This document shows positions 1 through 6,171 of a stretch of 7,309 bases of DNA, piece by piece; within the stretch, counting starts at the first letter, position 1, and every line of letters starts with the position of its first letter. A program made the position numbers and the translations under genes. The stretch lies in contig JAKQYG010000204.1 in the NCBI GenBank assembly GCA_023356515.1, positions 1-7,309 on the forward strand. Direction: 5' to 3'. The notes below the pieces were generated by a model that worked only from the letters and a program-made list of their open reading frames with translations, was not told the origin of the DNA and did not search any database. Origin of the DNA: Trichodesmium sp. MAG_R04. Its GTDB lineage: Bacteria > Cyanobacteriota > Cyanobacteriia > Cyanobacteriales > Microcoleaceae.

Positions 1-1123
1 CTAAAAGTTGGTTGTGGAGATGGAGTTGGTGTAATTACTGGCTTTGCTATTGGGGTTGTAGTTTGGGGTCTATCTGATGGTCTGACTATGAGAGAAGGTT
101 GAGTAGGTTTAAGGATAGGAGAAGTAGAAGAATGCTGAGACCTTAGTTTTACTGCTGCTAATACTCCTACTATTAGAGAAGCGATCGCTCCGAGTATTAA
201 CCACATCAAAATTTTTGGAGGTCTTTGTGTCGGAGGCAAATTTGTATTAGCAATTGTTCCATTTCCCAATCTTTGAGCTGGATGGTTAGGTATGACTCTT
301 ATAGTTGAATTTAGATTGAGAGAATCTGATAAAAGTTTTAACCATTCATCTACAGTTTTGGGTCGGTGTTGAATATCTAAAGCCATACCCTGAAGTATTA
401 CTTGATTAACATTAGCACTAATTTGAGGTTGTAACTCACGAGGGCTAGGCATTTCCTGTTGTACTCTCCTGGGTGCTGGTACTGGCACTTTTCCAGTTAA
501 TAATGTATAGAGAGTAGCAGCTAAACCATATACATCTGTTCCTGCTGTGCGTTTTTCTTGAGGCAAATACTGTTCGAGTGGGGCATAACCATCTGAGACC
601 AGGTTAGTATGAATTTGAGTTTTGCCAGAGATAAACTCCCGGGCAATACCAAAGTCAATTAAAATTACTTCCCCAGTATCTTGATGCACCATAATATTTT
701 GAGGTTTAATATCTCGATGAAGCAAGTTATTTTGGTTAACTGCCATCAAAGCACTCCCTACCTGACGAATATAATGCAAAGCGATCGCTTCTGGTAGAGG
801 TTGACCACCCAATATTACTTCTGCTAAGGTTTTACCAGGAATATAGTCCATTACCATGTAAGGTTGACCATCTTCCACAAAAAAATCACTAACTCGGACA
901 ATATTAGGATGGACACACAAGGCGAGTCTTTTGGCCTCATCCTGAAATTCATTTTGAAACTCTAAAAAATTAGGATGTTGACTGAGAGATTCATTGAGAG
1001 TCTTAATAACTACTGGTTGTCCCAAATAATTATGAGTAGCTTTGATAGTAATACCAAACCCCCCCTTCCTAATTCTTGTTCTAAAGTATATTTGTCCCCT
1101 TGTAGGCTTTGTAATGCTTTCAT
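1..1123 (-). CDS. Membrane-anchored Ser/Thr protein kinase, 3'-partial, frameshifted in the glycine loop
   Basis: A Hanks-type eukaryotic-like kinase that phosphorylates proteins on Ser/Thr. Reading the minus strand, the start ATG (1123-1121) follows AGGA at about 9 nt, and the N-terminus reads MKALQSLQGDKYTLEQELGR. The loop GRGGFGIT is then broken: the G run (1059-1065) has seven G where eight would keep frame, so translation from this ATG soon stops. In the restored frame the VIK lysine lies near 1002-1004, the catalytic loop HRDIKPQN at 696-719, DFG at 648-656, and then the bacterial-type activation segment GYAPLEQY. A membrane helix (about 151-213) and a Pro/Thr-rich segment follow and run off the window. 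The catalytic domain therefore faces the cytoplasm, with a probable outer sensory part outside the window. The gene is divergent from the LpxB-like gene, 234 bp away. Family identity is sure; whether the frameshift is real is not. Confidence 0.9.
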
Positions 1124-1357
1124 TTTTTCATCCTGTTTATATTCCGTCAGTTGGTATTGGTAAAATCAGAAGTTAATCAAAAAATTGGGTTTTCAGCTTC
1201 ACTCTTTTAGGGTGACTTTTTCAATAAATATGTTATCCTAAATATTAATTCTGTTGTTATTAGGTACACCCACGGGGGCAAAATGTTCCCACTATATGAT
1301 TTTAACTATTTACCCTGTACATTATTTACCTGAAATTTCCTGTAACTGATAACTGAA

Positions 1358-2722
1358 ATGACCTTAAAAATACTTTGCCTGAGTAATGGTCACGGAGAAG
1401 ATGCGATCGCCTCTCAAATTTTGCAAGAACTAGAAAAATATCCTCTTCCTCCTGAACTTGCTGCTTTACCAATAGTGGGAGAAGGACAAGCTTATAGCAC
1501 AGTAGCTGGTCTCTCAATTATTGGCCCCCGACAAAAAATGCCTTCTGGTGGCTTTATCTATATGGATGGAAAGGAGTTCTGGCGAGATGTCCGAGGTGGT
1601 TTATTAAGAGTTATCTTTGCTCAATTGAAAGCATTAAAATATTGGATAAGTTATGAAACTAATTTAGACCATCAAGTAGTTGTTTTGGCAGTTGGGGATA
1701 TTGTGCCTTTATTATTTGCTTGGCTCAGTGGAGTGCCTTACGTTTTTTTAGGAACCGCTAAATCAGAATACATTATCCAAGATAAAACTAAGCAATTTCC
1801 TCCTAAGTCTTTGGTGGAAAGATTCCTACTTTGGTCAGGGTCAGTTTACTTTCCTTGGGAACGTTGGTTAATGAGTAGGGAGAAATGTCGAGCTGTTCTT
1901 ACTAGAGATGATTTAACAGCAGAAATATTAAGGAAAAAGTTTATTCGAGCTTATTATGTAGGAAACCCAATGATGGATGGTGTAGAGTTGAATAACAGGA
2001 TGCAGTCAATGCATAGCTCTGATGCCCATATGCTAAAGATGCCAGATCAACTAACAATTACTTTGTTACCTGGCTCTCGTTCTCCAGAAGCTTATGCAAA
2101 TTGGGAAATTATTATTCAGGCAGTTACGGGTTTGTTGGAAGCTTTTCCACAAAAAAAGTTTTTGTTTCTGGGAGCGATCGCTCCTAATTTAGATTTAGAA
2201 TCTTTTAGTACATTGCTCAATTCTTTTCATTGGCAAGCCGAACCAGAAATTAAAAATTATAGCCAAAGAAGTATTTTACAATTGCCAACTGATGATTTTC
2301 AACCAACCGTTTTTTCTAGAGAAGGAAATATTTATTTTCCAGAAAGATTTATTTCTCAGAATAGAAATGCCAGTATGATTTTAAGTCAACAAGCTTTTCC
2401 AGAATTTGTACATCAGGGAGATTTAGCTATTGCTATGGCAGGTACTGCTACAGAACAATTTGTCGGCTTAGGGAAACCTGCGATCGCAATTCCTGGAAAT
2501 GGTCCTCAGTTTACATCTACTTTTGCAGAAACTCAAAGTCGTCTTTTAGGAATTTCTTTAATTGTAGTCAAACATCCTAGAGAAGTTGCTAATGTAGTTA
2601 AGTCTTTGTTGGAGAACTCAGATAAATGGCACTTAATTGCTAAAAATGGTATTGGGAGAATGGGAAAATCAGGTGCAGCTCAAAGAATTGCTGACTTTTT
2701 AATTCATTTAAATTGGGTTTAG
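1358..2722 (+). CDS. Lipid-A-disaccharide synthase-related protein (LpxB-like, GT-B fold)
   Basis: A 454-residue protein of the cyanobacterial/plastid 'lipid-A-disaccharide synthase-related' family, a distant relative of LpxB. True LpxB joins UDP-diacylglucosamine to lipid X in the inner leaflet of the membrane; the substrate of this family is not established. The N-terminus MTLKILCLSNGHGEDAIA (SNGHGEDAIA at residues 9-18) is the family hallmark. Other GT-B landmarks are GNPMMDGV (202-209, LpxB-like), LLPGSR (236-241), and AGTATEQFVGLGKPAIAIPG (361-380) in the nucleotide-sugar half. About 30 residues around 300-335 look longer than in typical members. The ORF is intact. The ATG precedes the conserved motif directly, but no good Shine-Dalgarno is seen. 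A TATGAT at 1295-1300 could be a -10 without a clear -35. No lpxA, lpxC or lpxD gene is nearby, so a role in lipid A synthesis cannot be assumed. Confidence 0.88.
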   Translation: MTLKILCLSNGHGEDAIASQILQELEKYPLPPELAALPIVGEGQAYSTVAGLSIIGPRQKMPSGGFIYMDGKEFWRDVRGGLLRVIFAQLKALKYWISYETNLDHQVVVLAVGDIVPLLFAWLSGVPYVFLGTAKSEYIIQDKTKQFPPKSLVERFLLWSGSVYFPWERWLMSREKCRAVLTRDDLTAEILRKKFIRAYYVGNPMMDGVELNNRMQSMHSSDAHMLKMPDQLTITLLPGSRSPEAYANWEIIIQAVTGLLEAFPQKKFLFLGAIAPNLDLESFSTLLNSFHWQAEPEIKNYSQRSILQLPTDDFQPTVFSREGNIYFPERFISQNRNASMILSQQAFPEFVHQGDLAIAMAGTATEQFVGLGKPAIAIPGNGPQFTSTFAETQSRLLGISLIVVKHPREVANVVKSLLENSDKWHLIAKNGIGRMGKSGAAQRIADFLIHLNWV

Positions 2723-2797
2723 AAAATTCTTGTAGGTCTATCAACAGTATGAAAATAATTAGACACTGTTAAATATTTATTGTGATATACTAAATTT

Positions 2798-2898
2798 ATG
2801 TCTAACTTATTAACTATATCTGAAGCAGCAGAACTGCTAGGAGTGTCAACCAAAAAATTAGACGATGGCAAGCTGAAAAACGGCTGAATTCAAAATAA
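2798..2898 (+). pseudogene. Decayed IS607-type serine recombinase (TnpA) N-terminus, MerR-like HTH
   Basis: The ATG at 2798 opens MSNLLTISEAAELLGVSTKK, which matches the MerR-like helix-turn-helix that starts IS607-family TnpA proteins (typically ...ISEAAKLLGVSTKTLRRWE...). At about 2858-2862 one base is missing. The next frame continues RRWQAEKRLNSK and stops at 2896-2898, while the first frame stops at 2885-2887. No GGHRRY wing, serine recombinase domain or TnpB follows, so only the first ~30 codons of a recombinase of about 200 residues remain. A TATACT at 2786-2791, preceded by TAGACA with a long 20-bp gap, may be its old promoter. A MerR-type excisionase or another small regulator with the same HTH is the alternative, but the LRRW-type continuation favours IS607. 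Confidence 0.68.
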
Positions 2899-2951
2899 AA
2901 TCTTTTAAGACTAAACTAAAAGTTAATAATAAACAAAAAACAATACTGTTA

Positions 2952-2975
2952 TTAACTGGGGAAATAACCAGTTAA
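2952..2975. repeat. Perfect 8-bp inverted repeat (hairpin/operator) before the adaptor gene
   Basis: TTAACTGG (2952-2959) and CCAGTTAA (2968-2975) are exact reverse complements separated by 8 nt, and end 23 nt before the adaptor ATG. No T-run follows, so it is a poor terminator. An operator for the adaptor gene or a 5'-leader hairpin is more likely. The symmetry is plain in the sequence; function is inferred. Confidence 0.5.
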
Positions 2976-2998
2976 ACAAAATAAAAATAAAATAAAAA

Positions 2999-4879
2999 AT
3001 GCTAAATCATAATTTATCAAACTCAGCAATTCAAGAAAAACTTGAACCCATAGAAAATTTACAAGAAATTACTAAAACAGAATTATATCAAGAGCAAACA
3101 AATACTATTCCTCAATCGTATCAATGTGACAAAAAAATTTTTTCTGTTGTATTTTGGGCAACAATAATTACTACCACTCTGGGAGTAGGATTTGTGGGAG
3201 GACAGTTGTGGCAATCTCATAGCAATAAAACACTAAACCAAGCATCAGTAGCAGCACCAAGTAAACGAAGAAGTACTCTGGTTAAAACAATACCAATAAA
3301 AATTACCCCCCTCCAAAAAACTTCAGAATTTGTGGGAACGATGGAAGCAAAACGCTCTATTAGAATCAAACCAGAAATAGATGGTAGGATAATAGAAATT
3401 TTAGTAGAGGAAGGAACTTTGGTCTCTAAAGGGCAGGCGATCGCTAAACTCAAAAGTGATAATGTAGAAGCTAACTTAAGGAGAGCTAAAGCTAAACTTC
3501 AGCAAAGTAAAGCACGTTTAGCACAACTGAAAACAGGAGTAAGGCCAGAACAAATTGCTGCAGCTAGAGCACGTCTCCAGAAATCTCTGGCAACTTTGGC
3601 TGAACTGAAAACAGGAGCAAGACCAGAACAAATTGCTGCAGCTGGAGCACGTCTCCAGAAATCTCTGGCGACTTTGGCTGAGCTGGAAGCGGGTACTCGT
3701 GATGAAGAAATTGCTCAAGCTAAAGCAGAATTACAAGAGGCAGAAATACGACGAGAAAATGCTAGTTCGGGTGGTCTTGTAGAAGAAATTGCCCAAGCAA
3801 AGGCGCAAATAAAAGTACAAGAAGCAGAATTAGAATTAGCTAGAGAACAGGTTAGGCGAAACCAAAATTTAAGAGCAGAAGGAGCGATCGCTGAGTTAAC
3901 TTTTCAAGAAATTTTTCAAGAAGAGAGAGCAGCTCGGGCAAGGGTAGAAGAAGCAAAAAGGCGAGTGACGGAATTGCAAAGAAATCGAGAATCTGCAATT
4001 CAAAGATTAGAAGCAGAAGTAGAACGACAACGCCAAATATTGAGAAGGCTAGAAAATGGTACTCGCCCTGAAGAAATTGCTAGGGCAGAGGCAGAGGTAG
4101 CAGAGGCTCACAGTAATTTAGAGGAGTTGCAAAATGGTACTCGCCCTGAAGAAATTGCTAGGGCAGAGGCAGAGGTAGCAGAGGCTCGCAGTAATTTAGA
4201 GGAGTTGCAAAATGGTCCTCGTCCTGAAGAAATTACTAGGGCAGAGGCGGAGGTAGCAGCATCATTAGCAGAGGTAGAGGCTTGGCAGGCTGAGTTTGAG
4301 GAGACAATAGTTGTAGCTCCCTTCGCAGGCATGATTGGGGATATGATTATGAAGATAGGGGATTTTGTTAATAATGATGATATTATGACTACTCTGACTG
4401 CAAATCAGTTATTAAGTGTAAATTTACTAATTCCGTTAGAGAGACTAGGAGATTTGCGGTTGGGTTTACCTGTAGAGATTAGGAGTCCGGAAAGTAAGGT
4501 TTTGGGAATTGGGAAGGTTAGTTTTATTTCTCCTATTGTTAGTAATTCTCAAACTGTTTTAGTTAAGGTAGATGTGGATAATAGTGCTGGAAAATTACAA
4601 GACGGTCAGTTTGTACAAGCTAATGTGATTTGGGAGCAACGCCAAGCTGTAGTTGTGCCGATGACGGCAGTAGGTTTTGAAGGGGAAACACGGTTTGTGT
4701 ATTTGTTGGAGGGGGAAGGTGAAGAACAAAAGGCAAGGCGCCAAATAATTGAGTTGGGTTTGGTTCGAAACGATTTGGCTGAGGTGTTGTCTGGTTTGGA
4801 GTCTGGAGATAATTTGATTATTTCAGGTATACAGAAGTTGAATGATGGAGTGGCTGTGAAAGTTTTGAATTTAGGGTAA
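2999..4879 (+). CDS. RND/HlyD-family periplasmic adaptor (membrane fusion protein) with extended repeat hairpin
   Basis: A 626-residue membrane fusion protein linking an inner-membrane pump to a TolC-like outer-membrane channel. In order: a polar cytoplasmic tail (1-45); one membrane helix (about 47-70); beta-barrel/lipoyl start (95-152, with PEIDGRIIEILVEEGTLVSKGQ); first coiled-coil arm (154-286); hairpin tip RNQNLRAEGAIAE (287-299), like the TolC-docking tip; second arm (302-436); second lipoyl half VVAPFAGMIGDMI (438-450); beta-barrel and membrane-proximal domain to the end. At 626 residues it is much longer than the usual 350-450, because of 26-residue repeats in both arms built on GxRPEEIAxA. 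An in-frame stop (2993-2995) lies just before the ATG, so the start is forced; the leader is A-rich without a Shine-Dalgarno. No RND or ABC pump gene follows, so the partner must be elsewhere. DevB/EmrA-type function is possible, but the C-terminal domain favours RND-type. Confidence 0.92.
   Translation: MLNHNLSNSAIQEKLEPIENLQEITKTELYQEQTNTIPQSYQCDKKIFSVVFWATIITTTLGVGFVGGQLWQSHSNKTLNQASVAAPSKRRSTLVKTIPIKITPLQKTSEFVGTMEAKRSIRIKPEIDGRIIEILVEEGTLVSKGQAIAKLKSDNVEANLRRAKAKLQQSKARLAQLKTGVRPEQIAAARARLQKSLATLAELKTGARPEQIAAAGARLQKSLATLAELEAGTRDEEIAQAKAELQEAEIRRENASSGGLVEEIAQAKAQIKVQEAELELAREQVRRNQNLRAEGAIAELTFQEIFQEERAARARVEEAKRRVTELQRNRESAIQRLEAEVERQRQILRRLENGTRPEEIARAEAEVAEAHSNLEELQNGTRPEEIARAEAEVAEARSNLEELQNGPRPEEITRAEAEVAASLAEVEAWQAEFEETIVVAPFAGMIGDMIMKIGDFVNNDDIMTTLTANQLLSVNLLIPLERLGDLRLGLPVEIRSPESKVLGIGKVSFISPIVSNSQTVLVKVDVDNSAGKLQDGQFVQANVIWEQRQAVVVPMTAVGFEGETRFVYLLEGEGEEQKARRQIIELGLVRNDLAEVLSGLESGDNLIISGIQKLNDGVAVKVLNLG
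3542..3775 (+). repeat. 78-bp tandem repeat in first arm of the adaptor coiled coil
   Basis: Two 78-bp units begin at 3542 and 3620, and a diverged third begins at 3698. Each encodes 26 residues starting RPEQIAAA..ARLQKSLATL (residues 182 and 208; the third starts RDEEIAQAKAEL at 234). Units one and two differ at only four of their first 66 bases, three of them G/A changes at third codon positions, so the duplication is recent or homogenised by recombination. The length is a multiple of three, so gain or loss of units keeps frame. Confidence 0.85.
4064..4260 (+). repeat. 78-bp tandem repeat in second arm of the adaptor coiled coil
   Basis: Units start at 4064, 4142 and, partly, 4220 (residues 356, 382, 408), each beginning RPEEIARAEAEVAEA. 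The first two 78-bp units differ at just two bases. The unit length equals that of the first-arm repeat although the sequences differ, so the two arms grew by the same step. Confidence 0.87.
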
Positions 4880-5001
4880 ATAACAGGATGATAGTTTCAC
4901 TTTGGATGGTTCAATTACAGATAATCATAGATTTATATAGATTGTCATAGGTTTCTAAGAACGGAAAAGAGATGGGAAGTCAAAATTATAGATTTAATAT
5001 T

Positions 5002-5097
5002 AACAGGACTTACGCAAATTTACCTTAAAAATTCTATATGTAGGGACGAATGACATTCGCTCTTACCCTCGTGTAGTGCTTGTGCGTAAGTCCTGTT
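5002..5097. mobile_element. MITE-like element with 15-bp terminal inverted repeats
   Basis: AACAGGACTTACGCA (5002-5016) is matched exactly by its reverse complement at 5083-5097, bounding 96 bp with no ORF. The AGGACTTACGCA end resembles termini of cyanobacterial insertion sequences and their non-autonomous derivatives (from memory, not searched). Inside lies an imperfect palindrome (5040-5066) centred on GAATGACATTC, itself like a common cyanobacterial dispersed repeat. No clear target-site duplication flanks it (TAATATT left, CAGCATT right), so insertion is old or the true ends differ slightly. Confidence 0.65.
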
Positions 5098-5133
5098 CAG
5101 CATTTAACTTTTGAGGAGTAGCACGGAGATTTA

Positions 5134-5166
5134 AGAAACCCGGTTTCTTGGAGAAACCGGGTTTCT
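5134..5166. repeat. REP-like palindrome, two 15-bp arms
   Basis: AGAAACCCGGTTTCT (5134-5148) and its exact complement AGAAACCGGGTTTCT (5152-5166) are separated by TGG. Each arm is also nearly self-complementary, so cruciform or double-hairpin forms are possible. The AGAAACCGGGTTTCT motif is a widely dispersed repeat in filamentous cyanobacteria (from general knowledge). With a 15-bp GC-centred stem it could act as an mRNA 3' barrier for the adaptor transcript, but it lacks a T-tail. Confidence 0.75.
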
Positions 5167-5268
5167 GGGCCTGAGAATGTAGAAGATTGGGAATTTTCTA
5201 GTTGCCAAGAATATATTAAGTTGCGTCAGGGGGACTTGCTGAAGTTGGATGGGATGCGATCGCTTAAG

Positions 5269-5529
5269 TCAATTCTCTCTATTGGTAATGGGGCTATCTT
5301 GACGAACTGCTTGTTGCCAAGTTTTAGGTTCTACATTTGCAAAAGCCTTAATTTTAGCTAATTTTCCTAGTGCTTTTGCCATCTTTTCCCCACGAAATTT
5401 TTGATTTGACTCTGGTTTCTTTTCTAAGAAAGTAACGTAGACTTCTTGGGGGCGATCGCTCAATTCAGGAGTATCTTCTGTCCACTCCAAATAGTTTCTT
5501 GTTAATACAGCGTTATAGGTGCGTAACAT
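5269..5529 (-). CDS. VapB-like antitoxin, cyanobacterial small-protein family (no adjacent toxin)
   Basis: An 86-residue protein. The N-terminus MLRTYNAVLTRNYLEWTED (short strand pair then LEW) and the C-terminal pattern TWQQAVRQDSPITNREN resemble cyanobacterial antitoxins that begin with a 'yeaxlrgdrLEW' segment and end near W-Q-R-x-x-R-Q-D-R-P-L-P-G-R. Such proteins usually bind their operon promoter through the N-terminal part and the toxin through the C-terminal tail. It lies 38 bp behind the DUF5615 gene on the same strand, so it may be read from the same promoter. No PIN toxin follows it: downstream is the palindrome region. It may therefore be an orphan antitoxin whose toxin was lost, or serve a toxin elsewhere. 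Family match is from memory; the ORF is intact. Confidence 0.65.
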   Translation of the reverse strand: MLRTYNAVLTRNYLEWTEDTPELSDRPQEVYVTFLEKKPESNQKFRGEKMAKALGKLAKIKAFANVEPKTWQQAVRQDSPITNREN

Positions 5530-5567
5530 AATATTTTTGGGTTCTATAAAGGGACTAAATATTTAAC

Positions 5568-5899
5568 TCAGAATAGCTCTAGACAATCTAACAATGGGTT
5601 AGAACACAACTCTTGTATTGCTGTTGCCCCAGAACGTAAGATTGATTCAACTTTTTCTGTTTTAGCGTTCCCGAACGTAGGCAAATTACCTTTGGTAGAG
5701 AACCATAAAGACTACTTTTTTCAGCACAGTCTGCATCTTGGGTGACGATACAAAAATTTTTTGCTTTGGCAAATTCCCAAATTTCTGTATCTGTAGCTAT
5801 GGTCATTGCTTCAAATTGAACATGGCTTGCATCAGGGAAAATATCGGCTAGTGGTGGAATTAACTTTCTGCTTAAGTTTTGGTCAAATAGTAATTTCAT
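5568..5899 (-). CDS. DUF5615 PIN-like toxin, C-terminus frameshifted
   Basis: The N-terminal two thirds, MKLLFDQNLSRKLIPPLADI through SHVQFEAMTIATDTEIWEFA to NFCIVTQDADCAEKS, is a typical DUF5615 (PIN-like, Mut7-C-related) predicted ribonuclease toxin. The early acidic residue in LLFDQNLS and the IVTQDAD pair are the expected metal-binding positions. After KVICLRSG the frame is wrong: as written it ends as a 103-residue protein at 5588. Adding one base near 5666-5672 (GGAACG for an expected GGAAACG) restores AKTEKVESILRSGATAIQEL and a stop at 5568-5570, giving 110 residues, normal for the family. Its ATG overlaps the DUF433 stop by 4 nt (ATGA), the standard coupled toxin-antitoxin arrangement. 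Most catalytic residues precede the lesion, so partial activity cannot be excluded. Confidence 0.85.
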
Positions 5900-6127
5900 T
5901 CTTTAGTTATTACTGCTACTGAACGACGTTCTCTATCGGCAGAAAATTCTAGACAAGCTCTAATATCCTCTTCTGTTAATTCAGGAAAATCGTCTAAAAT
6001 TTCTGTAAAAGACATCCCAGCAGCTAACCATCCTAAAACATCGTAAACTGTAATTCGCATTCTTCTAATACAAGGTTTACTACCACGCTTGTCTGGTTCG
6101 ATAGTGATGATTTTTTTTATAACTCAT
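5896..6127 (-). CDS. DUF433 predicted antitoxin, frameshifted at an A8 tract near the start
   Basis: The body reads IITIEPDKRGSKPCIRRMRI, then TVYDVLGWLAAGMSFTEILD and DFPELTEEDIRACLEFSADR, a clear DUF433 protein (a small HTH-like family paired with DUF5615 toxins as predicted antitoxin). The only plausible start, ATG at 6127-6125 (MSYKK...), is out of frame because an A run (6118-6111) has eight A. Seven would give a normal 76-residue protein, MSYKKIITIEPDKRG.... In the main frame a stop (TGA) sits immediately upstream with no ATG, GTG or TTG before the domain. The next in-frame ATG (6060-6058) would give only 54 residues, starting MRITVYDV and losing the conserved N-terminus. The gene is first in a minus-strand operon with DUF5615. 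Slippage on A8, a real mutation or a sequencing error are all possible. Confidence 0.82.
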
Positions 6128-6147
6128 ACTTATAATTTTAAGTGATC

Positions 6148-6171
6148 AGACTAATTTTTTTATGGTAGTCT
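6148..6171. promoter_or_regulatory. Inverted repeat over the predicted transcription start (possible operator)
   Basis: AGACTA (6148-6153) and TAGTCT (6166-6171) face each other across 12 nt, just downstream of the TATAAT box. The position fits an autoregulatory operator of a toxin-antitoxin operon. Six-base arms are short, so chance is possible. Confidence 0.3.

Larger units (their letters stand above)
4880..5268. other. Non-coding stretch with two palindromic elements
   Basis: This 389-bp gap separates the adaptor gene from the convergent antitoxin gene. It holds a MITE-like element (5002-5097), a 33-bp palindrome (5134-5166) and a HIP1 site (5256-5263). No convincing gene, RNA gene or T-tailed terminator is seen. 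The first 120 bp (4880-5001) show nothing recognisable. Between 5167 and about 5260 a plus-strand frame reads GPENVEDWEFSSCQEYIKLR and onward, which looks protein-like but has no start and no family I recognise. Confidence 0.6.

Noticed and set aside
975..1163. Plus-strand 62-residue ORF over the kinase N-terminus
   Set aside because: Antisense shadow of the kinase; low-complexity Ser/Cys-rich translation without family features.
1326..1517. Minus-strand ORF over the start of the LpxB-like gene
   Set aside because: Antisense to a clearly conserved coding region; no recognisable protein.
3542..4260. Direct repeats considered as a CRISPR or other array
   Set aside because: Units are contiguous, 78 bp, in frame and coding; no unique spacers, so they are protein repeats.
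3217..4332. Three minus-strand ORFs (3217-3453, 3518-3718, 4108-4332) inside the adaptor gene
   Set aside because: Repetitive Ser/Cys-rich translations are the antisense of the 78-bp repeats; shadows only.
4887..4950. Short ORF after the adaptor as a pump gene start
   Set aside because: The ATG near 4888 yields only about 20 residues (MIVSLWMVQLQ...) before a stop and does not resemble an RND permease N-terminus.
5134..5166. Palindrome as a rho-independent terminator
   Set aside because: No T-tail on either strand and the sequence matches a dispersed cyanobacterial repeat; only a possible 3'-end barrier.
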